DNA of 7,088 bases from Halanaerobium sp. (GTDB taxonomy: Bacteria; Bacillota; Halanaerobiia; Halanaerobiales; Halanaerobiaceae), in contig QBLP01000087.1 of NCBI GenBank assembly GCA_003070825.1, positions 1 through 7,088 on the forward strand. The letters are read 5' to 3'. Positions 1 to 5,761 of the stretch are shown piece by piece; position 1 is the first letter of the stretch, and each line of letters opens with the position of its first letter. A model generated the notes under the pieces. That model worked only from the letters and a program-made list of their open reading frames with translations, made no database searches and was not told the origin of the DNA. A program made the position numbers and the translations under genes.

Positions 1-40
1 GGAGGTGAAAGTTTAATAGTTAAGGCTATTAAACTCAAAC
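1..40 (+). promoter_or_regulatory. Distant Shine-Dalgarno with intervening perfect hairpin, leader of the PepV gene
   Basis: A full SD (GGAGGTG, 1-7) lies 33 nt before the ATG at 41, much too far for normal initiation. Between them is a perfect 9-bp inverted repeat, GTTTAATAG (11-19) and CTATTAAAC (26-34), with a 6-nt loop (20-25). If it folds, the unpaired distance from SD to ATG shrinks to 9 nt (3 before and 6 after the stem), which is near optimal. No other start fits: TAG at 17-19 closes the frame upstream, and no codon between it and the ATG is ATG, GTG or TTG. Sequence geometry is seen; the bridging role is inference. Confidence 0.5.
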
Positions 41-51
41 ATGAAAGATAA
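1..51 (+). CDS. Possible C-terminal tail of an upstream gene (partial, unidentified)
   Basis: The frame beginning at base 1 is open to a TAA at 49-51 and reads GGESLIVKAIKLKHER. It would overlap the PepV gene by 11 nt, in keeping with the tight packing downstream. Sixteen codons are too few to recognise a family, and an open frame this short is quite likely by chance. If it is real, the hairpin and distant SD of the next gene lie inside coding sequence and the two genes may be translationally coupled. Confidence 0.25.
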   Translation, partial: GGESLIVKAIKLKHER

Positions 52-1450
52 AATTAGAGAAAGAGCAGAATTTTTAAGAGATAATATGATATTAAGCACT
101 CAGGAGCTGGTTAGAATACCAAGTATTGAGGCAAAAGCCGAAGGAGACTTCCCTTATGGTAAAGATGTCTATCAGGCTCTGGCTAAGGCAGTAGAGATTT
201 CTGAGAACTTAGGTTTTAAGACAAAAAATATAGACAATCAGGCAGCTCATGTAGAGATGGGAGAGGGAGAGGAAATTCTTGGCTTGCTCTGCCACTTAGA
301 TGTGGTACCAGAGGGTAGTGACTGGACCTACCCACCTTATGCTGCTGAAATTCATGATGATAATATTTATGGAAGAGGAACTATTGATGACAAGGGACCG
401 GCAGTAGCAGCACTTTATGGAATGAAAATTGTGCAGGAGCTGGGAGTTAAATTGAATAAAAGAGTAAGATTAATTCTCGGTACAAATGAGGAATCCGGTA
501 TGGCTTCTCTTGATTACTATTTTAAGAAGGAAAAAATGCCAGATCTGGCCTTCAGCCCCGACGCTACTTTTCCGGCTATTCATGCTGAAAAAGGGATTTT
601 AGATCTTAAATTTTCAGCAAAAATTGAGGAAAAAGCGGCTAAAGAAGGAATAAAGTTAATAGAAATTAAAGGTGGCAATGCAACCAATATGGTTCCAGAT
701 TATGCAGAAGCAGTTATTAGCGGTATCGAAAAGGAAAAGTTGCTGGAGCTGCTTAAGGAGCTTGAATATGATCGGGATGAATTGGAAATTAAAGCAGAAA
801 ATAATAATTTAATCCTGGGTTATCACGGTATTTCCGCTCACGGCAGTATGCCAGAAGAAGGCAAAAATGCGATTTCTTATTTAATTGATATCCTGGCTGA
901 ACTTCCTTTTGCGGCTGCTGGTTATAGAAACTTTTTCAGTTTCTATAAAAATAAAATAGGTCTGGAATATGATGGTGCTTCAATTGGCTGTAAAGATCAG
1001 GATGATGTCCCGACAGCTTTAACTTTTAATACTGGAGTTATTAAAGGTGATCAGAGTAAAATCCAATTTATAGTCAATATCCGCTACCCGGTTAAATCAA
1101 GTGCTGAGAAAGTAGTCAGTGATATCAAAACTGAGCTCACTGATTTAATTGATGTTGAACTCCTGCGAGATGCTAAACCTTTGTTTGTAGCCAAAGATGA
1201 TCCTTTTATTAAAAAGCTAATGGCAGCCTATCAGGAATTTACCGGTGATGACAGTGAGCCAATAGCAATTGGTGGTGGAACCTATGCTCGTAAAGTTAAA
1301 AAAGGAGTTGCTTTTGGTCCTTTATTTCCGGGACAGCCTGAGCTGGCACATCAAAAAGATGAACATATTGGCATTGACGACCTGGTTAAAAGCGCTGCTA
1401 TTTATGCTAAGGCAATCATTGATATTGCTGGGGTGAAAACAGATGAATAA
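41..1450 (+). CDS. pepV: PepV-type dipeptidase, zinc metallopeptidase family M20
   Basis: Cytoplasmic dipeptidase of the M20/PepV family, which hydrolyses a broad range of dipeptides, including those with an N-terminal beta-amino acid in some members. The 469 residues match the family's usual length of about 470. The two-zinc site is intact: H85-x-D87 in HLDVVPEG, the GRGTIDDKGP motif with D116/D117, the E150-E151 pair in TNEESG (general base, then ligand), D174 in SPDATF and H437 in ELAHQKDEH. H267 in SAHGSMPEEGKNA and R348 in the lid/dimer domain correspond to substrate and transition-state residues of PepV. There is no signal peptide. ATG41 is preferred over M16 because residues 1-15 form the family's N-terminal helix, although SD spacing is odd (see the leader). 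It is the first gene of the visible four-gene operon and overlaps the next gene by 8 nt. Confidence 0.93.
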   Translation: MKDKIRERAEFLRDNMILSTQELVRIPSIEAKAEGDFPYGKDVYQALAKAVEISENLGFKTKNIDNQAAHVEMGEGEEILGLLCHLDVVPEGSDWTYPPYAAEIHDDNIYGRGTIDDKGPAVAALYGMKIVQELGVKLNKRVRLILGTNEESGMASLDYYFKKEKMPDLAFSPDATFPAIHAEKGILDLKFSAKIEEKAAKEGIKLIEIKGGNATNMVPDYAEAVISGIEKEKLLELLKELEYDRDELEIKAENNNLILGYHGISAHGSMPEEGKNAISYLIDILAELPFAAAGYRNFFSFYKNKIGLEYDGASIGCKDQDDVPTALTFNTGVIKGDQSKIQFIVNIRYPVKSSAEKVVSDIKTELTDLIDVELLRDAKPLFVAKDDPFIKKLMAAYQEFTGDDSEPIAIGGGTYARKVKKGVAFGPLFPGQPELAHQKDEHIGIDDLVKSAAIYAKAIIDIAGVKTDE

Positions 1451-2756
1451 AGATGCAGTAGAAATGATAGAATTTATTAATAATTCACCAACTGCTTTTC
1501 ATGCAGCAGCTGAAGTAAAGAAAAGACTAGAAGAGGCAGGGTTTAAGCAGCTTGATCCAGCTCAGATATGGGAGTTAAAAGAGGGAGAAAAATATTTTGT
1601 CAGCCGTAATGACTCTGCTCTAATAGCATTTATAACCGGAAAAGACTTCCTGAATCAGGGTTTTAGAATTATTTCTTCTCACACTGACAGTCCAGCTTTA
1701 AAAGTTAAACCAGACCCGATAATTAACAGTGAGGGGCAGTATGTTTTAAATACCGAAATTTATGGAGGCCCCATTTTAAATACCTGGTATGACAGAGAAC
1801 TGTCTCTGGCTGGAAAAGTTGTGCTCAAATCTGAAAATTCTTTTGAACTGAAAGAAGAATTAATTGACCTGAAAAAAAATCTGGCTGTGGTTCCCAATCT
1901 GCCAATTCACCTTAATAAAGATGTTAATCAAAAAGGGAAAATTGATAAGAAGAAAGGTCTGCGGGCACTGATTACTCAAAATTTAGACTCTAAGGAGAGT
2001 GGAGGAGATTCTGATTCAGAAGCTGAATTAAAGCTGAAGAATTTAATAGCTCAATTATCCGATTACAGGGCTGAAGAAATTCTGGAAGCCGAGTTCTATC
2101 TTTATCCAACCCAAAAAGCTCAGTTTTTAGGTCCTAAAGATGAGTTTATTGCTGCCGGCCGCCAGGACAATCTGGCAATGGTTCATGCTTCTTTAGAGGC
2201 CCTCTTAAGCTCTAAAGCAGAGGACTGGACACAGATGGCTGTTTTTTATGATAATGAGGAAATAGGCAGTCATACACCCCAGGGAGCTGATTCTCCCTTT
2301 GCTGGCAATTTAATTGAGCGGGTAATCTATAATCTGGGAGCTAAAAGAGAAGATTATTACAGGATTATCGAAAAGTCTTTTTTAATTTCTGCTGATATGG
2401 CCCATGCAGTTCACCCTAACTTCAGTGAAGAATATGATCAAAATAACAGAACTTTACTTAATCAGGGACCGGTAATTAAATATAATGCTAATCTGAAATA
2501 TACAACTAATGCCAGTACAGCTGGTGTTTTAATTGATTTGATGGAGAAAAATGAGATTCCCTATCAGCTTTATACTAACCGCAGTGATAAGCGCGGTGGC
2601 TCAACAATTGGACCTATAGCAGCAACTCAGCTGGGAATAAAGAGTATAGATTTAGGAAATCCCCTGCTGGCAATGCACTCCAGTCGTGAGCTGGGCGGCA
2701 GTAATGATCAGAAAGAGATGATAAAAGTAATGACTTTATTTTATCAGGAAAATTAG
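1443..2756 (+). CDS. M18 family zinc aminopeptidase (aspartyl aminopeptidase-like)
   Basis: Metalloaminopeptidase of family M18, which forms large cytoplasmic tetrahedral complexes and removes N-terminal residues, often acidic, from peptides. The di-metal centre is readable in order: H80-T-D82 (SSHTDSPALKVKP), D242 (GRQDNLAM), the E272-E273 pair (YDNEEIGS), D318 (SADMAHAVHPNF) and H412 (HSSRELGG). H156 in LPIHLN is the additional histidine conserved near the active site. At 437 residues it is of normal length and complete. The ATG lies inside the end of the dipeptidase gene (ATGAATAA overlap); the SD-like GGGGTG at 1430-1435 lies 7 nt upstream, so the two are probably translationally coupled. 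Together they suit stepwise peptide breakdown. Substrate preference cannot be read from the sequence, and no specific symbol (apeA/apeB) is assigned. Confidence 0.93.
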   Translation: MNKDAVEMIEFINNSPTAFHAAAEVKKRLEEAGFKQLDPAQIWELKEGEKYFVSRNDSALIAFITGKDFLNQGFRIISSHTDSPALKVKPDPIINSEGQYVLNTEIYGGPILNTWYDRELSLAGKVVLKSENSFELKEELIDLKKNLAVVPNLPIHLNKDVNQKGKIDKKKGLRALITQNLDSKESGGDSDSEAELKLKNLIAQLSDYRAEEILEAEFYLYPTQKAQFLGPKDEFIAAGRQDNLAMVHASLEALLSSKAEDWTQMAVFYDNEEIGSHTPQGADSPFAGNLIERVIYNLGAKREDYYRIIEKSFLISADMAHAVHPNFSEEYDQNNRTLLNQGPVIKYNANLKYTTNASTAGVLIDLMEKNEIPYQLYTNRSDKRGGSTIGPIAATQLGIKSIDLGNPLLAMHSSRELGGSNDQKEMIKVMTLFYQEN

Positions 2757-2758
2757 AC

Positions 2759-2774
2759 AGGAGGAGTTACTTTG
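2759..2774 (+). promoter_or_regulatory. Shine-Dalgarno fixing a TTG start
   Basis: AGGAGGAG at 2759-2766 precedes TTG2772 by 5 nt (7 nt from the GGAGG core). The next in-frame ATG, at 2817, would cut off the conserved N-terminal segment leading to KWD and has no such site, so TTG is the better start. Confidence 0.8.
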
Positions 2775-3986
2775 CAAAACTTTAACTTTTCAAAATTAGA
2801 GAATAGAGAAAATACTATGGCTGCCAAATGGGATAAGAGAGCAGAAATTTTTGGCAGCGAAGATGTTTTACCGCTCTGGGTGGCAGATTCTGACTGGCAG
2901 ACAGCTCCGGCAGTTAAGCAAAAATTAATTGAGCGAGCTGAAGCAGGAATTTTCGGTTACAGTTTTGCTGATCAGAGCATCTACCAGGCAGTAGAAGACT
3001 GGCTGCAAAAAAGATTTGAGCTCAAGATCGACAGAAAGTGGCTGCTCTTTGATACAGGAGTAGTACCTGCAATTAACTTTACTTTAAAGGCTATTACAGA
3101 AGAAAACGATGCGGTAATTATTCAGCCGCCTGTCTACAGGCCCTTTTTTGGAGCTGTAAAAGCTAATAACTGCCGAATTATTAAAAATGAATTAATAAAA
3201 GAAGATAATCATTATCAGATGGACTTAGCTAATTTAAAACTTGAAATTAAAAAAGCAAAAGAAAAGGGAGAGCGGGTAAGAGCAATGATCTTCTGCAGTC
3301 CCCACAATCCAGTTGGTCGGGTCTGGCAGGAAGATGAGCTGCTTAAACTGCTGCGTCTGCTTAAAAAAGAGGATATTTTTCTTTTAAGTGATGAAATCCA
3401 TTCTGATCTTATTTATCCAGGCTATAAGCATCAGCCGGTACTTAAACTGCTGCTGGCCCGGGAAGAATTTAAAGACTACCGCCAAAAACTTGTTACTTTT
3501 ATGGCGGCCAGCAAAACTTTTAATATTGCCGGCCTGCATACATCCTATACAATTATTGAATCTAAAAAGCTGCGTCAGGTCTATAATAAGGCAAAGGAAG
3601 GTTTTGCAACCGGCAATAGCCCTTTTGGTCTGCTTGCTTTAAAAACTGCCTATAATCAGGGGGAAAAATGGCTGGAAGCACAACTTAAGTATTTAGAGGC
3701 AAATTATAATTTCTTAAAAGAATACCTTCAGGAACATCTGCCTCAAATTAAAGCTGTAGAAGCGGAAGGTACTTATTTAGTCTGGCTGGACTGTTCAGAA
3801 CTGGGGTTTGAAAATGATGAGCAGCTAATTGAATTTATGAATAAAAAGGCAAAGGTGGGGCTTAACCCAGGCCGCTGGTTTGGAGATGCAGGCTCAATGC
3901 ATATGCGCTTAAATCTTGCCTGTCCCCGCGGGAGGTTAAAAGAAGGACTGGATAGAATCAATAAAGCAGTTAAAAATAATCTTTAA
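2772..3986 (+). CDS. MalY/PatB-type PLP-dependent C-S beta-lyase (cystathionine beta-lyase-like)
   Basis: Fold type I PLP enzyme of the MalY/PatB group, which cleaves the C-S bond of cystathionine, cysteine or cysteine S-conjugates to give a thiol, pyruvate and ammonia. Evidence: N-terminal signature ENRENTMAAKWD ending in KWD at 19-21, LPLWVADSDW (33-42; commonly WVADMDF), PPVYRPFF with Y122, SPHNPVGRVW with N179, SDEIHSDL with D207 for the pyridine nitrogen, S247-K248 as the Schiff-base lysine in AASKTFNIAGL, and R379 in MRLNLACP for the substrate carboxylate. The 404 residues are complete and lack a signal peptide. It starts at TTG with a strong SD, 15 nt after the aminopeptidase gene, so co-transcription is likely. 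A general aminotransferase is the alternative; the DEIHSDL and KWD signatures favour the lyase. Whether cystathionine or S-conjugates are the true substrate is open. Confidence 0.88.
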   Translation: MQNFNFSKLENRENTMAAKWDKRAEIFGSEDVLPLWVADSDWQTAPAVKQKLIERAEAGIFGYSFADQSIYQAVEDWLQKRFELKIDRKWLLFDTGVVPAINFTLKAITEENDAVIIQPPVYRPFFGAVKANNCRIIKNELIKEDNHYQMDLANLKLEIKKAKEKGERVRAMIFCSPHNPVGRVWQEDELLKLLRLLKKEDIFLLSDEIHSDLIYPGYKHQPVLKLLLAREEFKDYRQKLVTFMAASKTFNIAGLHTSYTIIESKKLRQVYNKAKEGFATGNSPFGLLALKTAYNQGEKWLEAQLKYLEANYNFLKEYLQEHLPQIKAVEAEGTYLVWLDCSELGFENDEQLIEFMNKKAKVGLNPGRWFGDAGSMHMRLNLACPRGRLKEGLDRINKAVKNNL

Positions 3987-3992
3987 GAAGGG

Positions 3993-4010
3993 AAAGGAAG
4001 TTTTGTTTTG
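3993..4010 (+). promoter_or_regulatory. Shine-Dalgarno fixing a second TTG start
   Basis: AAAGGAAG at 3993-4000 lies 7 nt before TTG4008. This TTG begins the first beta strand of the FAD-binding fold directly (MTEVIVIGGG). The next methionine codons fall inside the GGGPAGMM dinucleotide motif and cannot be the start. Confidence 0.75.
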
Positions 4011-5228
4011 ACAGAAGTAATTGTAATTGGAGGTGGCCCTGCAGGAATGATGGCTGCACTGCAGGCTGCCAGAAAAGGAAATAAAGTTAGCTTAATTGAA
4101 AAAAATAAAAATTTAGGTAAAAAACTTTTGATTACCGGTAAAGGCCGCTGTAACCTGACAAATTATTCGGATTTAAATCAGCATATTAAGAATATAGTCG
4201 ATAATCCCGAGTTTATGTACAGCTCTCTGGCTGAATTTGATGCCTATAGATTATATTATTTTTTTGAAGGTCTGGGACTGCCTTTAAAGATAGAAAGAGG
4301 AGATAGAGTTTTCCCAAAGTCGAACCGCTCACAGGATGTTTTAAAAGTTCTGCAGAAAGAGTTATTTAAAGCTGAGGTTGAAATAATTCAGGATGAAGTG
4401 CAGGCGATTCTAACTAAAAACAAAAGAGTTCAGGGAGTAAACTTAAAATATCAGGGCCAGCTTAAAGCTGACAGAGTGATTTTAGCAGCAGGCGGCAGTT
4501 CCTATCCTCAGACAGGTTCAGACGGCAGCGGATTTAAACTGACTCAAGCTTTAGGCCACCAGATTATTAAACCGGAGCCTGGACTCTGTGGTTTAAAAAC
4601 TAAGGAAGACTGGATTTATCAGGCCAAAGGTCTAAAATTAAAGTATGTAGAGCTCAAACTATTAAAAGCAGGAAAAGAAATTTTCAGCCAGTTTGGAGAT
4701 TTAGAAATTAGAAGCAGCTACTTAGATGGTCCAATTGTTATTTCAGCTTCAATGCTTATAGATGATGACCCCGAAAAATACCAGCTGGAAATTGATTTAA
4801 AACCAGCTCTTGATTATCAGACACTGGATCAGAGAATTCTTAGAGACTTTGACAAATATGCCAACAAATATTTTGGCAACAGTCTGGGGGATCTGCTGCC
4901 CCAAAAAATGATTCCTCTAATTATTGGGCGGTCTTCAATAGATTATAAGAAAACAGTAAACCAGATTACTGCAGCTGAACGGGAAGAACTGATACAATTA
5001 TTGAAGAATTTAAAATTAAATATTAAAGCAAAAAAGGGATTCGAACGGGCAATAGTTACAAGAGGTGGAATTAGCACCGAAGAGATTGATCCGAAAACAA
5101 TGGAATCCAGGTTGATTGATGGTTTATATTTTGCAGGAGAGGTTATAGATCTGGCAGCAATGACCGGAGGGTATAACCTGCAGATTGCATTTTCAACAGC
5201 TTATAAGGCAGGAAATAGTATAAATTAA
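4008..5228 (+). CDS. HI0933/YhiN family FAD-dependent oxidoreductase
   Basis: Predicted soluble flavoprotein of the HI0933/YhiN (BaiN-like) family; most members have no assigned reaction. Seen in order: N-terminal FAD Rossmann motif GGGPAGMMAA (8-17), E31 at the end of the second strand for the ribose, GKKLLITGKGRCNLTN (37-52, family signature), RVFPKSNRSQDVL (100-112), AAGGSSYPQTGSDGSG (160-175), VTRGGISTEEIDPKTMES (350-367) and GLYFAGEVIDLAAMTGGYN (372-390) followed by LQIAFSTAYKAG. At 406 residues it is of usual length. The middle is atypical: where relatives commonly read like LFTHFGISGP, this one has LEIRSSYLDGP (232-242). It is the last gene of the operon, 21 nt after the lyase gene, and is followed by a terminator. 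Its link to peptide or sulfur metabolism rests only on position. Confidence 0.88.
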   Translation: MTEVIVIGGGPAGMMAALQAARKGNKVSLIEKNKNLGKKLLITGKGRCNLTNYSDLNQHIKNIVDNPEFMYSSLAEFDAYRLYYFFEGLGLPLKIERGDRVFPKSNRSQDVLKVLQKELFKAEVEIIQDEVQAILTKNKRVQGVNLKYQGQLKADRVILAAGGSSYPQTGSDGSGFKLTQALGHQIIKPEPGLCGLKTKEDWIYQAKGLKLKYVELKLLKAGKEIFSQFGDLEIRSSYLDGPIVISASMLIDDDPEKYQLEIDLKPALDYQTLDQRILRDFDKYANKYFGNSLGDLLPQKMIPLIIGRSSIDYKKTVNQITAAEREELIQLLKNLKLNIKAKKGFERAIVTRGGISTEEIDPKTMESRLIDGLYFAGEVIDLAAMTGGYNLQIAFSTAYKAGNSIN

Positions 5229-5301
5229 ACAGAAAAAAACCGCAGCCAGCTGACTGCGGTTCTAATTTGCAAATTAAATTGCATTTTTCTAATATGTTCT
5301 A
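5229..5301. other. Convergent intergenic gap
   Basis: This 73-nt gap separates two converging genes. It holds the terminator at 5238-5261 and, on the + strand, a weak second hairpin (GCAA at 5269-5272 with TTGC at 5279-5282) before a five-T run at 5284-5288, which may serve as backup termination for the + strand operon. Confidence 0.5.
5231..5265. terminator. Bidirectional rho-independent terminator between convergent genes
   Basis: Perfect 8-bp stem AACCGCAG (5238-5245) and CTGCGGTT (5254-5261), with an 8-nt loop. On the minus strand the stem runs into a seven-T run (complement of A5233-A5239, overlapping the stem base), making a strong terminator for the small minus strand gene. On the + strand the tail is only TTCTAATTTG, so it is weaker for the operon ending at 5228. 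Confidence 0.85.
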
Positions 5302-5649
5302 TTACTCAACGTCTTCTTCATTACCCTGAAGTTTTTGAGTGATTACCTGATTAACAGAGTTCATCAGCTGATTAAAGTGATTTTGAGCTTCATAGAATTC
5401 AGAGATTTTATCATTCTGCTTCATTTTTTGTTCCATCATCTGTAATTCCTGCTTCTGCTCATCGCTAACTTCCTGACCATTCTGCTGCATCATCTGCACC
5501 TGCTGGTACTTAGCATTTAAATTATCGAGCATTGACTTTGCGTCTTCATCTTCAACCATAACTTCTTCTTTCTCTTTTAAATCCTGAAATTCCTGTGAGT
5601 CCACAATTGCTTCTGCAAGTTCTTCTGCATGTTCCATTACTGTTGCCAT
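5302..5649 (-). CDS. YlbF/YheA-family (Com_YlbF, former DUF964) small helical protein
   Basis: Small soluble protein of the YlbF/YmcA/YheA family. B. subtilis YlbF and YmcA act with YaaT on RNase Y and affect competence, biofilm and sporulation; YheA has no clear role. Evidence is the overall pattern: an N-terminal helix (EHAEELAEAIVDSQEFQDLK, 6-25), an acidic KEKEEVMVEDEDAKSML stretch, a long Gln/Met-rich helix (about 42-79), then DKISEFYEAQNHFNQLMNSVN with the F-N-x-L-M motif and an acidic tail. At 115 residues it has no cysteine, unlike Fe-S-binding YlbF and YmcA as I recall them, so it is closer to YheA. ATG5649 is chosen because GAGGTGA (5656-5662) lies 6 nt upstream; M5 is the alternative. 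It is a single-gene unit by layout. Confidence 0.8.
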   Translation of the reverse strand: MATVMEHAEELAEAIVDSQEFQDLKEKEEVMVEDEDAKSMLDNLNAKYQQVQMMQQNGQEVSDEQKQELQMMEQKMKQNDKISEFYEAQNHFNQLMNSVNQVITQKLQGNEEDVE

Positions 5650-5662
5650 TAATATTCACCTC

Positions 5663-5680
5663 AAATTAAATATTTAATTT
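5663..5680. repeat. 18-bp perfect AT-only palindrome in the YlbF-like gene leader
   Basis: Bases 5663-5680 read AAATTAAAT then ATTTAATTT, identical on both strands. It abuts the SD of the minus strand gene (5656-5662) on its upstream side and would lie in the 5' leader. It may be an operator or a weak RNA fold next to the ribosome site; in such AT-rich DNA it could also be chance. Confidence 0.4.
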
Positions 5681-5689
5681 CTTTTTCGT

Positions 5690-5711
5690 TTAACAACCAT
5701 ATTTATGTTAA
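5690..5711. promoter_or_regulatory. Candidate operator: inverted repeat over the minus strand -10 region
   Basis: TTAACA (5690-5695) and TGTTAA (5706-5711) form a perfect 6-bp inverted repeat with a 10-nt spacer. The right arm covers the proposed -10 of the YlbF-like gene (5705-5710) and the left arm falls just past the expected transcription start, a position that suits repressor binding. No specific regulator is recognised; it does not fit a Rex or PerR consensus. Confidence 0.3.
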
Positions 5712-5733
5712 CATCCACTACAACTTATGTCAA
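5705..5733 (-). promoter_or_regulatory. Sigma-A-type promoter of the YlbF-like gene
   Basis: Read on the minus strand: a perfect -35 TTGACA (5733-5728), a 17-nt spacer and TAACAT (5710-5705), a 4 of 6 match to TATAAT. Transcription would begin near 5698, giving a leader of roughly 50 nt before the ATG at 5649. Confidence 0.6.
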
Positions 5734-5761
5734 ATAAGAATAGCATTAGGGGGAATTTATT

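Noticed and set aside
5..16. A three-codon leader ORF (GTG AAA GTT TAA) before the PepV gene
   Set aside because: No SD is visible for it in the window and a frame this short is expected by chance.
3388..3642. 84-residue + strand frame inside the C-S lyase gene
   Set aside because: Lies wholly within a well-supported gene in another frame, shows no family resemblance and has no SD.
3773..3961. 62-residue antisense frame in the C-S lyase gene
   Set aside because: Shadow of the coding strand with no start signals or recognisable domain.
5679..5696. Rex-type operator based on the TTAACAA half-site
   Set aside because: The expected TTGTTAA partner upstream matches only weakly, and the clear inverted repeat has its arms in the opposite arrangement.
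5708..5735. Possible + strand promoter for the redox gene (TTAACA, 16 nt, TCAAAT)
   Set aside because: The -10 match is poor and AT-rich DNA offers many such pairs; it is not strong enough to list as a feature.
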